From Fomitopsis serialis (Eukaryota > Basidiomycota > Agaricomycetes > Polyporales > Fomitopsidaceae): a stretch of DNA of 35,178 bases. Location: NCBI RefSeq assembly GCF_022376445.1, contig NW_025955362.1, positions 1 through 35,178 of the forward strand, read 5' to 3'. The first letter of the stretch is position 1; each line of letters begins with the position of its first letter. Below the pieces are notes generated by a model, which saw nothing but the letters and a program-made list of their open reading frames with translations, was not told the origin of the DNA and did no database searches. Position numbers and translations under genes: made by a program. Of this stretch, positions 15,481 through 27,422 are shown piece by piece.

Positions 15481-17723
15481 ATGGCTGCAAACACCACTGG
15501 CACTCATGCGAATGACCTCAACGAGTCTCAAAGGTACGAACATCCATTCACGGAGCAATATGAGTGGGACAACGCCCGCCATGATCCGAACCTGAAGAAA
15601 CACGTCCCGCGGACCCTCATTGAATATCGCATGTGCGCCCTCAGCGCAGCCATCCGCGATAAACCCGATTGGCACATCAAATTCCGCGACGAGGCCATTC
15701 GGGAGGAGTGGAAGAAGGAAATCCGAGAGCAACAAGTGCAGATGCACCCGAGCCTGCAACTGACCGAGAACATGGTACGCATGCTATTGACTGCTACTGT
15801 GACGCGGTCATTCATAGCTAGTACAGATCAACTATATCATGGGTGAATTGGAGGCGTATGCTTCCCTTCGTGACCCAGAGACCGGCATTCAGGTGAGCCT
15901 ACACAATCATGAAAAGTGTGCGTATTCAAACTAACCGAGAAAGCCTGGTCCGTACGAGCGGATATGGCAGTCTGATCAGCTCATCCCCGCGTCTCTGAGA
16001 ACCGCTCTCATGTCTGCTGTGGCCCCTCTAGAAGCCATGCCCGACTCAAAGAAAGACTGGCACCCAGGCTCCGATGAGAGAATACTCGACCTCGTCCATC
16101 CATCTCTTTACCCGGTTGTTTATGGACGCACCGTCTCCAATGCATCTGGAACCCCACTGACGCCGCGGACGTCGAGTATCGTCCACAAAATGTTTGTCTC
16201 GGAGCACTTCCAATGGCTGCCCTCGGACTTCGACGTCGCGTACGACGGCACTGTCACGCTCGCGTCGCCATACATCAACAATATACACCCGGAGCACCAT
16301 AAGCCGCTCATGGGCGTGATCCCGAAAGTGCTCAAGATGGCAGTTCCAATGTTCGAGTGGGTGCTCTCTGAGCTCGCGCGGAAACGCCAGCTCCCGACGC
16401 GTCTGGACTACAGAGGCAAGGGTTCTCTCGGATGCGTTTGGGAAGAAGGCGTGAGTGTCATCTCTTGCACTCTTCTACAACGCTTGTACCCACGCTCATC
16501 CTTTTCCGTCGTCCTTCAGAGTGAGCCGTACCCAGATAACAAAGCCGACGACGTCATGTCCTCGAAAATCGACGTCTTCTGTTGCGTTGTGAGCAAGCCT
16601 TGGGCGGCTGAGTGCGACCGCATGTGGATCGCTGCCCGCAAACGCTGGAAGGAGGAGCACCCTAACGGCGATGTCAAGTTCAAATTTGAACCACTGGAGT
16701 ATGAGCTATTCCCGGATTATCCGCATCACGATTATGTACGCCGGTGTCTGAGTGAATGGTGCGACACGCTGCCGCATATATGGCCGGATAGTAAGCCGGC
16801 GTATGAGGATGGGCTTGCGAGTGTTCAGAAGAGGGTTAGTCTGAAGGGGAGACGGTTGCAGGTGATAGTAAAATTGGCGAATATTATGTTGACGACAGAG
16901 AAGCCGCAATACAGAGGTGGAACATGGCATGTGGAAGGTCGGTCCGACGCCTGGGCGAGACATGGAGACTGATTTTATGTTAACGCGGTAGGCATGGATA
17001 ATGAGGCGATCGTGGCAACATTCATATACGTACGTGACCCCGATATCTGCCGTAGCATTTCACGACTCAATGTCCTTGGCAGTATTATGATTGCGAGAAC
17101 ATCACCGAGTCTACACTGTCCTTCCGCACCGCGACGCAACAACCAAAGTATCATGCAAAATACGACTACTACTGCATGGAGCACCTCTATGGCATCAGCG
17201 AGCGAGTCTATCCCAACCGTGTCTAGTTGCAGAACCAGCTAATGTCTTGTCAGCGACGAGCCTTGTGTACAAGTAGTCGGATGTGCGGTGACGAAAGAGC
17301 ACCGCTGCCTCGCCTTCCCGAACATCTACCAACACCTCGTCTCACCTTTCCGCCTCAAGGACAAGTTCAAGCCGGGCCACCGTAAGATTCTCGTATTTTT
17401 CCTCGTCGATCCCAACGTCAAAGTGCCGTCCGCGTCCGACGTCGGCCCGCAGCAGGAGGCGTGGATCCGATCCGCTTTGATGACCACGCAGCTGTGGCAG
17501 AGGCTGCCCCCAGAACTGCGTGAAATGGTTTTGGAGGAGCTGGCTGCGGTGACGGAGGAACAGGCGAAGAAGTATAGAGAGGAGTTGATAGAGGAGCGGA
17601 CAGCATTTGTGCAGACGGTGGATGAAGAGAGGTTCGGGAATACGTTCGATTTGTGGTGAGCCGTGTTTTTTCCCTACATGAGTGCCGGTGTGCTGACGGG
17701 ATCTTCTTCCCAGTGGGCATTGA
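15481..17723 (+). CDS. DUF4246 protein, downstream copy, intact putative oxygenase
   Basis: Eight exons (15481-15774, 15827-15892, 15944-16450, 16520-16937, 16992-17029, 17083-17201, 17254-17655, 17714-17723) give about 617 residues. Intron positions and phases match the upstream copy throughout. Landmarks: LRDPETGIQPGPYERIW, DWHPGSDERILDLVHPSLYP, WLPSDFDVAYDG, YINNIHPEHHKPLMGVI, YRGGTWHVEGMDNEAIVATFIY, YYDCENITESTLSFRT and AFPNIYQHLVSPF. The His and Glu of WHVE, the His of YQH and the Arg of PGHRKILVFFLVDP form an H-x-E...H...R pattern like that of Fe(II)/2-oxoglutarate oxygenases. That enzymatic reading is my inference, since the family is formally uncharacterised. Intron 6 begins with GC instead of GT. 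The short terminal exon gives the tail LCGH, like other family members. Confidence 0.88.
17202..17253 (+). other. Probable GC-AG intron in second DUF4246 gene
   Basis: No GT donor in this region gives the right frame. Starting at GCGAGT (17202) and ending at TTGTCAG (17253) restores it and gives 52 nt, exactly the length of the homologous GT-AG intron (12294-12345) in the upstream copy. A CTAAT branch-like site lies shortly before the acceptor. Confidence 0.7.
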
Positions 17724-18558
17724 GTGTGGTGAGAGGCCAAGTCGCACCAACCCCGGGAGTCTTCCAGCAGTGAGGCAACGGGCTATTTTACCCCTACTCA
17801 GGCATATGAGCACTAGTACTCTTGTACCTGCCTTTGTCTGATTTTGACGCGCTGTAAATGCTGTGACAGTCTACCATTAGTACGCATTGTCTGCCATCGT
17901 AACGTGCCAGACGTGAATTTATTAGATTGAGGAAATGAACTGGGCCCTATGCACGTAGAGGGCACGATGCAATCGCTCTGGATTGGCCACATACTGGTGC
18001 CTGACTGGAAATAAGATTTTCACTGCACTCTATCGGATCAACGAGACACGCCATGATTCCGAGTTGACGCGTCCAAGACGCGTCGGTGGCGCGTACGTCG
18101 CGCTTGTGGCTGTTGACGTACTCCGAGGCTGCGACGCGCGGTGCTCTCCTGCCAGTGTGATGACTGGTGACCAACTGGTGACTGTGGTACTCCTAATTCT
18201 TCTACCATCTGTGCAATGTAGGCAAGAATTGCGAACTTATGAATGACGTCCCAATAGTCAACCTCAAGTTCGTTCACGGCATCGCGCCACCTGCTCAGGA
18301 TTCAGCATGCCAGCTTGGGACCGAACTGTGGCAACGTTGGAAAGTTGGAATCGGTTCTCCGACAGTTTACATAGTCATTGCGTGCGAGTCCAGGCAAGGA
18401 TCCGAGCACGCACATCCCGAAGAGCGCTTTCTTCCCCGACATTACATACTTGTCCGAGTCGGGCGTCTACACCGTCACGACTAGTATGTAAGCCCTTGTC
18501 CGCCTGCCACGCTGTGCGCCATTGTTCTCTTCGCACACCACCAGTCTATTCCTCTAGG
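17724..18558. other. Intergenic, MSH3 promoter side
   Basis: This 835-bp gap between two plus-strand genes contains two ACGCGT hexamers (18067-18072 and 18078-18083) in a short CG-rich patch. No gene is recognised; the open frame that runs into MSH3 from 18307 has no motif before 18559. Confidence 0.5.
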
Positions 18559-21500
18559 ATGTCATTTACCTCGCCCAAGAGGCAGGCAGCTATATCTTCC
18601 TTCTTCTCACAGGCTAGTTCATCCCCTGGTACACAGCAGCGAAAGCGACCCAGTGCAACGATCGACCTAACTTTGGATTCTGACGACGAGGCCCCTGCAC
18701 CACCCTCTCCCAAGAGGGCGAGGACGACTAGCAGCTTCTTTGTCACAAGAACATCTCATAGTCGCTCACAGGAGGCCGGGCCCTCGTACACTCAGGATCG
18801 ACCAGGTGGCCTCGCCGCTCAATGGCGGTTCGACCCGGTGTCGTCATCCCAGTCTGTTCGACGTGGAACAAATGAACGCCACGAAAAGGCCAAACGAATC
18901 CTCCTTGGCGACCCCAGTATTCTCAACAGGAAGCATTCGGAAGAGGAGTTTGATCAGGAGCAGGATGAGTCGCAGGCTGTGGCCAATGCGAGTAGGGAGC
19001 CGGACTCTGGAGAAGAGTCGGACGATCTGTTCGCCAAGATGCAGGAAATGTGGGCGAACTCGGGCTCGAGGAAGAAGCGGAAAGGCAAGGCCTCTGTGCG
19101 GGCTATGCCGAGCAGGAAGAAGGTGGATGAGATAGGTCCAAGCGGATTGCCGTACACTCCTTTGGAACTCCAGGTGTGTACCTATGTTCCTACATAGGAT
19201 AGGGGTTTATGTGTGATATCCCTAGATTCGTGACCTGAAGCAACGATATCCTGGTACTCTCCTGATGTTCGAGGTCGGCTACAAGATGATCTTCTATGGT
19301 GAGGATGCAAGCATAGCGTCAAAGGAGCTTGGGGTAGTCTGCTTCCCGAAACGAAACTTCCTTAATGCCTGGGTACCTCCGCATAGAAAGCACATATACT
19401 TGCGAAAGTAAGCACTAGGGTCGCTCATCCCGGGAACGGCGAATTCATACAACTCCTAGGCTACTGTCGCAAGGCTACAAAGTGGGCATCGTCGAGCAGA
19501 CGGAGACCGCGGCTCTGAAGGCTGCAGGCGACAACAGGAACGAGCTGTTCAGTCGGGATGTAACACACATGTACACCGCTGCGACGTGAGTTCATGATTA
19601 CTGCTAGCATCCCTAGCTATCGTGCTGATTCGTTGGTCTAGCTATATAGATGAAATTGACTCGGTGGACGAGCTCGATCCGACATTCGCCCCGCCCCTGA
19701 TGTGCATAGTGGAGGAGCCCATGGGAGGCATGGGCCATGACGAAAGGGTAAAGGTTGGAATGATCGTCATCTCTGCGAGCACTGGGGACGTGGTATGGGA
19801 TGAGTTTGAGGGTATGCCCCATGGATGCGGTTTCGTCAGTCGCTGTGTTGATACCCTCTTCCAGATAACCACATGCGCACCGAACTAGAGGTGCATCCGA
19901 TTTCAGAACCTCATTCAGCACACACTCACGCCTTGCGTAGACACGGATGGTACATTCCAAACCATATGAGCTCCTCCTACCTGAGGAAAAGTTGAGCAAG
20001 GCAAGCGAGAAGATGATTGCACATTTCACGCAGTATGGACAATCATTTTTTTTGCAACGGGTGGTCCTTTACTCGTGAACTGCAGAATCTCCAATGCGGA
20101 TTGGGCGAACCCTGATCACAAGATACGCACCGAACGAGTCAAGCACGATCTGTCTTACACCGAGGCGTTCTCTTATCTGACGTCGTTCTATACCGACAAG
20201 TCCAAGTCTGGCATCGCATCTGAAGGCTACAACTCCGGTCTGTGCCCAGTCACACTCGCACCACCTGGGCTCAGTGCTGATCCAGACACCGTGTCTCAAT
20301 TTGATAGGACAACTCATGGCAACTGTTTCTGACTTCTCAAAACTAGCTGCTCTGGCGCTGGCGTATGCAGCAAAGTACTTAGCGGCGTTCGGAGTGGAGG
20401 ATTGTCTCCGCGAGACGAAGTTCTTCTCAAAATTTACAGAGCGTACCCACATGCTTCTTAACGGCAACACATTGACCAACCTGTGAGTGTTGCTCGTGTG
20501 GTGGTTCATCCTCGTTGCAAATGCAGTCGTGCTGAGCAGCATCGGCGATTGTGCCGCTCAGGGAAATCTACCGAAATGAAACAGACTACACGACCAAGGG
20601 TTCGTTGATGTGGATTCTCGACCAGACATCGACGAAGTTTGGGGCGCGAATGCTGCGGAGCTGGGTCGGACGACCGCTGGTTGACATGAGGTGCGTAATT
20701 TTGTCCGATCATCCCACGTCTCCTGCATGGCCATGCATCGGCGAATTCGAAGCGCCCAATGGCTGCCACAGGAGCCTCTGAGCAGCTTTCTGGAGGCTCG
20801 CTTACGGGCCTCTACGCGAAATCAAAAATGCCCGCTTATCCACTCCTCAGCCAATGAGAGGCACGGAATCCTGTCCGTTTTGGTTCAGGCGCGCGTCGAG
20901 ACGTGCTTTTGTATTTGCAATTACATGGCTTTGCAGATGTGGGAGTCGGACCTGCAAGCGAATGTGCTTACTCCGATTTGTGAAGCCATGCTACGTGTAC
21001 GCATGTCATAGTCGCTGACATACTGACACGTTGTTCAGGATTCTGCAGGAAAGAGTTGAGGCCGTAGGGGAGATCCTGGCCGATGAAACACCGAAGTTAA
21101 CCCTCCTGCGCGAGTCGTTGAAGCGTCTGCCAGACCTCGCGAGGGGCCTGTGTCGTATTCAGTACGGGAAGGTCGGTCTTATTTTGCGTTTTGCCCTGTG
21201 TTGCCAGTGACGAATGAATCGCGACACCTGTCGGACAGTGCACCCCGCAGGAGCTATCCGTCTTGCTGCCTGCGCTCAGCAGGATTGCGTCAACCTTCCA
21301 GCCAATCAACAGTCCTCAAGATGCACCCTTCAGGTCGCCATTGCTGAATGAAATCGCAGTGGCCCTGCCGAAGTTGAGAGACCCTATGAGATACATTCTC
21401 GACAACGTCAATCTCAAATCAGCGAAGGAGGGTAAGAAAGAATCCTTATGGACGGATCCGGACAAGTATCCCGACGTGGATGCACACACTGCAGTCAGTT

Positions 21501-23181
21501 TCAGTCTCGGTCAATGTGTTCTCGTTGACACTGATACCCGGAACAGAGTATCCAAGTAGTTGAGTCTGAGCTCGTGGACGAACTACGCAAGAGTGCGTAC
21601 AAGTTCAGTAATCATTCGAATGGTATCTCACGCACATGTTGCAGTCCGCAGAACAATCAGGAAGCCTGCCTTACAGTACACAACCGTGGCTGGTGAAGAG
21701 GTATACAATCTCACCAATGTGACGTCACCCTATGCTGACGTAGATCCAGTACCTCGTAGAGATCAGGAAGGACGAGAATCGCGACATCCCCGTCAGCTGG
21801 CAATTGGTATCCAGGTCAGTGAAATTGTCTGCCACTAAGGGACGATGCCGTAACGCATTTGAATAGTACAAAGACGCTCAGAAGGTACCACACTCCAGAG
21901 GTTCGAGCCAAGCTTCAAGAGCGTGCACAGTATAAAGAATCTCAGACCGCTGAGGCGAACAGGGCCTATCTGTCTTTCCTGCAAGAGATCACGCAGAAGT
22001 ATTACGCACTCTTCCGTGACGCAGTGAATAAGCTGGCCATCGCCGATTGTCTCTTGAGCTTGGCACGCGTAGCATTGCAAGAAGGTTACGTGAAGCCAGA
22101 GTTCGTGAAAGATGACGTACTGGAGCTAGTCGAGGGTCGGCATCCAATGGTAGAGGTCTTGAGATCTGACCCTTTCGTCCCAAACACAGTCACAATGGGT
22201 GGCGGACAACCTCGGAACAAGATCATCACTGGTCCCAACATGGGTGGAAAGAGCTCGGCGGTCAGGATGATCGCGCTCTGTGCAATCGTCAGTCTCTACT
22301 ATGAATGCACTGCAGGTTCATCGCTGATACCACGAGACCACCGTAGATGGCCCAGATCGGTTCTTTTGTCCCGGCCCAGTCGATGAAGCTCACCCCTCTC
22401 GATGGCATTCTCACTCGGATGGGTGGTAAGTCAAAGCTTGGGAGTTAGCTCCAATTGCCTGACACAGATTGCTAGCTTCTGATGAATTGGCTCGCGGACG
22501 GTCTACGTTCTTGGTCGAGATGCAAGAGACCAGCGACATTATTCAAATGGCCACGGCGCGATCATTGGTGATACTGGATGAACTGGGGCGTGGTACGGCG
22601 ACGTTCGATGGGGTATGCCTTCGACTCAATCCGATTGAAGTACATTACATGACTGATTTACTGAAAACAGATGGCCATCGCGAATGCAGTCTTACAACAT
22701 CTCGTGCAGAATACGAAATGCAGAACACTATTCATCACTCATTATCCTCATTTAGCTGTGGACATGGAACGCATGTTCCCTGCTGAGGTGGAGAACGTGC
22801 ACATGGGATATACTGAAGACACCCGAATTGATGGCACGCGAGAAGTCACATTCTTATACCGCCTTACTCCTGGCGTCACCGAGGAATCATTTGGTGTAGA
22901 ATGTGCGCGGCTGGCAGGGTTACCGGAGTCAGTCTTACGAGAGGCATCTTCAAAGTCGGCCACATTGCGAGCAATCACTGAAGGAAGGATGCGGCGTAAT
23001 AAGTGAGTTGACATACCTTCTTCATATGATCTCTAATTCATGTCGCATCAGGATTCGCAGATGCATAGAGCTCATGGAAACCAGTACGACCACGCCATCG
23101 GATGAGATGAGCACACGAGTCAACGAGTTGACGAGCATCGTCGCGCAGCTGTCACGTATACGCATAATATCCAATACATAA
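18559..23181 (+). CDS. MSH3: DNA mismatch repair protein Msh3
   Basis: Msh3 pairs with Msh2 (MutS-beta) to recognise insertion/deletion loops in nuclear DNA. Nineteen exons splice in phase to about 1117 residues, normal for the family. The start at 18559 puts a PCNA-binding motif (QAAISSFF) near residue 9. A disordered acidic region follows, then the mismatch-binding domain ([58 protein letters not shown]). The Tyr-Lys of VGYK is typical of Msh3, as opposed to the Phe-x-Glu of Msh6. The core includes [20 protein letters not shown]. The ATPase has Walker [10 protein letters not shown] (exon 15), [17 protein letters not shown], Walker [12 protein letters not shown], and the switch histidine in FITHYPHLA. 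Intron 9 is unusually long. The stop codon lies 5 bp from that of the convergent POL5 gene. Confidence 0.96.
20691..21038 (+). other. Unusually long intron 9 of MSH3 (348 nt)
   Basis: It runs from GTGCGT after GRPLVDM to TTGTTCAG before [13 protein letters not shown]. Splicing it out joins two conserved blocks with no missing residues. The other MSH3 introns are about 37-80 nt. The last 50 nt (GTACGC...TTCAG) would by themselves make a normal intron, so an internal cassette exon is possible. Confidence 0.7.
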
Positions 23182-23186
23182 GATAC

Positions 23187-26100
23187 CTAGGACGCTTTCG
23201 CTTTCTTGGCTTTTTTGTGTTTGGCCTTTTGTGGCCCAGGAGCTTCCTCGAACTCACCAGCCTTGCGCTTGCTGGCTGCAGTACTATCCTCTGCATCACC
23301 CTTCTTCGCAGTCCCGTCGGCGCCGGGCTTCGCAGACTGGCCGGTAGACCGGGCTATCTCTTTACACGACGACTGCAAACCTGTTGATGACTTCAAACGA
23401 GGACTTGCCGCCAGTTTACTCGCTAGGTCGTTCCATAATGGGGGACTCCATACGGTTGCCAACTCTTCAGTGCTTGCGGACATACGGCGCGTGTGACGAA
23501 CAGCCAATAACCCTAGTTTGAGGAGCTCCTTGACCTGGGCTGCGGTAAGAGATGCGTCAGACGCATCGCATGCTTGTGAGATCACGTCGAGTAGAGCGGT
23601 TCGCAGCTTTGGGAAGAATATCAGAATATCGGCTTTGACATCGTGGTCGCTCTACAGGATCTATTAGTTGCTGGTAATGATAAAATATCGGCGTACTCAC
23701 AAGCTGCGGAAGCTCTTTTATCAGGAAATGCAGAAACAGGAATGCCTGACATTGTCGATAGACATTGACTGCCTTGCCAGTGAGGTCGAGGAGGTCGTCC
23801 CGCAGAGCCCAAGCAGTTGCCACCTGTCGACGCACGAAGTCTTGGAAGAACTGCGCATTCAACCGGGAAGCCTTGCGGGTGACGAAGTCACTCAGGGACT
23901 CTCGGTATGCCTGCGCAATTGGTGCGTCTTCACCTGCGTGATGCAGCGCTCTCGCCACATAGATGCTGCAAGCGCTCAGTGTAGCAAGAACGTCAGCCGA
24001 AGGTGCCTTCCTGGCCCGCGAGTGTAACACTTGAAGCAACTCAGCAGCCTGGTCCTTATCGACAGACGAAGGAGTTTCCCTGGCCTTGCCTACTCGGGAC
24101 CGGAGGACACTAGTCGCCTTGTCAGCCAATTGCCTCTCGTCTGGGCCTGTGCCCACGACTAGGTCTACCAGCGGGAGAATCAAGCGGATAGTCAGGTGGC
24201 TGGACGGTTGCTTCTTGAGAAATATCTCGAGGAGATCGAGTACACGGTTCTTGAAATGTGTTGCCTCCCGCTGTGCATCGACATCTGACAACTAAATGAA
24301 CAAATTATCAAGGAATCATGGAATGCCTTCCCACCTTTCCCCGACTTTTTCTCCGTGGCGCGTGCCCTGAAGACCGCAGCTAGCTGTTCATCGATGGCAA
24401 GCATCTGATCATCGTCCATGAGATCCTCTTCACTCTCATCGTCAGATTCACCAGTTGCTGCCTCCACTCCATTGATTCGTAAGGCTTCCTCAATCTTCTT
24501 CCGGAGTTCAAGATCCTCTTCCTCGTCGGCATCCTCCTCTCCATCCTCCGCTTCTTCGGATGAGTCCTCGTCTTCCTCCTCATCTCCACTGTCTTCGTCG
24601 TCCTCCGTCTCTTCGTCTTCATCTGCCATGAGTTCGGCAGGATCCCGACGCTCCAATTGCTGTGGGTTGTCTGTGAATACAATGAGCCAGAAAGCCTCGA
24701 ATACTGCACTTACCGTAAGAATAAGACTAATGGTGCTCTCTTTGACGGAGCCCGACAGCAGCCAGAACACTTGGTTGGCCACCGCGCGCAAGTATGCCGT
24801 AGCTTGTTCCAAGAAGCCGATGACATTGTCCACCAGAACATCCACAGGCTCCAGCGCGTCAGCCGCGCTATCCCCAGTATCGCCTCCGGCGGACTTGCGC
24901 GACTTCTTGCTTTTCTTCGTCTCCGCTGGAAACATTCGTGTCGCGCCATCAATACAGCTCTAGTCGTTCGGCGTGTTATCAGCGCGCATTCTCACGTAGA
25001 GAGCGGACTAGGCAGTACCTCAAGCGTTTCCACACCGGCTTCCTCTTCGGCGCAGTACTGCTGAAGAAGGGTGGCTGAGAGAAGAAGTTCGGCACCTTTC
25101 GCGGCCTCCCGTTGAGGCTCCGGAACCTTAAGAGCTTGTCAATGTCTGAGTAGTGTACGAGGAGGGAGTCCACCTACAGCCTGCAGCCGCGCGGCAAGCT
25201 GACGTGCCTTGACCCGAAGCACTTGATCCTCCTCGTCGACCTCCGTGAGGATTGCAACGTGCTTTGTATCCTTCTCGAGCTGCTCAATAGTTGATAGCAC
25301 TCGGTCGACCCAGAACCGCCCGTCGGACGCCGCTGCGGGCATCTTGACAACAGACTTGTCCTCTAGAAACGTCCAGCCGCCCATTAAACACTATCGTGTA
25401 CCACTGAACATGCGGCTCACCCTTCTCCACGACTGTGGCCTGCCCCGTCAAGTCGGCTAAACAACTGAGCAGGCGGTCTCGGCACAGCTTCCTCAGGTCA
25501 TCGGAGAATTGTGGTGCAGGCACGCTGTGGAGCTTTTAAAGAGGAGTTAGGTGCAACGCCGCGGTAGATTAGGGTGACGACGACCTACCGCCGAAATGGG
25601 GCTCTTCTCGGACTTCTTTGTAACGGCAAAGAGACCATGAACGGTGAGCCAGTCCAGAATAGACTGCACCCAGTCATCACTTTTGGGGATTGCACCATTG
25701 CGGACGAGGGCGGCCAATTGGTCGATGATCCATGTGCGCCGGGAGTTCACGGCTTGTGCGTCAATCCTATTGCAATCGCGTGAGCGGGATAGGAAGACGT
25801 CGCGTGTCAGAAGGAACCTACGGCTCGCCGGCCTGGACATCATTCACTTGCTTCAGAAGGTAGTCGATGTAGCTCTGGATGCCGGCCTTATCCATTGACG
25901 TCAGGATCGACTCGACCGTTTTCGTCTTGGTTAGCTTGTCAAACTGGCGGCTTCCGTTCACACCCGTGAGTTGCAAGATGAGAGTGAAACCAAGGGTCGG
26001 GTTTTCTTTGACATGAGACTGTATGTCTGAGACCTATTCGAGAATGTTCAGAACACAAGCCATCTGATTGTCGAGGATATACACCTACCACTTGCCTCGC

Positions 26101-27422
26101 AGCCTTGTGGAGATACCGATCACTGTTGGACAGGTGGTTGATCCATGACCGCATGAAGTTTTTAGTGAAGACCATAGGCATATCGCCGGCACTGAGACGA
26201 GGAAGTGCTTTGGTAAATATTTGAAAGCCCCAGTATTTGCGCTCCGGAGAAGACGTGGACGAGAACAAAGACTCTGAGGTTCGAAGATTGTCAGCAGCTG
26301 TTGCTTTCACGGACATCGAACTTAACAAACCATCGACAACTATCCGGAAGAAGTCGGGGAATACAGCCGTGTTCGAGCCCTTCTGCGTCGTAGGAGGAGA
26401 TAACACTCGGTCCAGGAGCATGTCCCAGACAAAGTGTACCTGAGGCTTCCAGGCTCCCGACTTGGGGACGTCAGACTCCTCGTCATCGTCGACGCTTGAT
26501 TCCTGTAGGGACTACTTAGAATGACTGCGAAGTGATCATCATGTTGCAAACCCACCTTCAGTATCCGAGCCACAGTGCCTAGGTTTCCTGTGCTCAGCAA
26601 CTCCGGATTTTTGAACGTGGGCGACAGGACCGTCTCCCAATCTCGGGAAGGCAAGTGACTCTGTAGCTTTAGCGTGATAGCTATCTTCTCGGGCGTCCAG
26701 GACTTCTTCTCTGCAAACACGATGCTTATGGTAGATTCTAGAGCGTCATCCTTCCACGAGGCATCCGACTCCTGGAGTGCGTCCATGGCAAGACCGATCG
26801 CCCACCAGGCGCTCTCGCGCAGCCATGACTTCTTCTCGCCGAGTTCGACCAGCTGAGTGAGCACCTCCTTGTAGTTGTCCAAGCTCGAGACGAGACTTGA
26901 GGAAGACGGCAAGGCCATATCGCGGAAGAGCAGCCCAGACTGGATCACGGAGATGAGCCCGAAGAGGCGAGCGAAGAGCATGTCGCGTTCCTCCTGACCG
27001 GTCGCAAGACCTTGGGTTTGCGACGAGTCCAGAAGAAGGGCAACGATTTGGGAGCATGTCACAGTGTCGATCCTGGATAACAGCTGCATGTACCGAGGTC
27101 TATATTACATCGAACGCGGAGCGCTGTGCGAAGGACTAACCTCCGTTAACGCAACTGCAAAACCTAACCGACTGCTTTCCCTCGGACTGGCCAATCCCCT
27201 CACTAGCCGACGTATCGAGTACGCCACGTCCCGCGCATTCAGCGCACCCAGGCCGTCGCCCATATCCTTCCCGTCGTCGTCCTCTCCATGTCCCGCGCTT
27301 TGCTTCGGTACGTATTGAGATTGAAAATGCTCAAGAGAATTGACAAGCTTCACAGAGGCATCGATACGAGTATTTGAAGAAGCCGAGGAGATGTCCCAGA
27401 AGAGCGGTAGAGTGGTAGACAT
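23187..27422 (-). CDS. POL5: Pol5/MYBBP1A-type nucleolar protein
   Basis: Pol5 (human MYBBP1A) is a large helical-repeat nucleolar protein needed for rRNA production and ribosome assembly. Despite its old name, DNA polymerase phi, it is not a classical replicative polymerase. The start at 27422 (MSTTLPLFWDISSASSNTR) matches the usual N-terminus; exon 1 ends at 27141 and exon 2 begins at 27083. Recognisable blocks include DVAYSIRRLVRGLASPRESS, LLSRIDTVTCSQIVALLL, ERDMLFARLFGLISVIQSGL and WLRESAWWAIGLAMDALQES. A long acidic Asp/Glu tract is encoded around 24500-24640, and the C-terminus is basic and Lys-rich (KHKKAKKAKAS), as in the family. Many short introns were not all placed exactly. The frame stays open 90 codons upstream of the chosen ATG, but that extension looks non-coding. 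Confidence 0.9.

Noticed and set aside
18067..18083. Two ACGCGT (MCB-like, cell-cycle box) hexamers upstream of MSH3
   Set aside because: The hexamer also occurs at 3671-3676, 3727-3732, 34795-34800, 34810-34815 and within coding sequence, so it is common in this GC-rich DNA; the pair is also about 480 bp from the ATG. Suggestive only.
24418..24963. Serine-rich 181-codon plus-strand frame
   Set aside because: It is the reverse complement of the Asp/Glu tract of POL5 (GAG/GAC read backwards as Ser codons).
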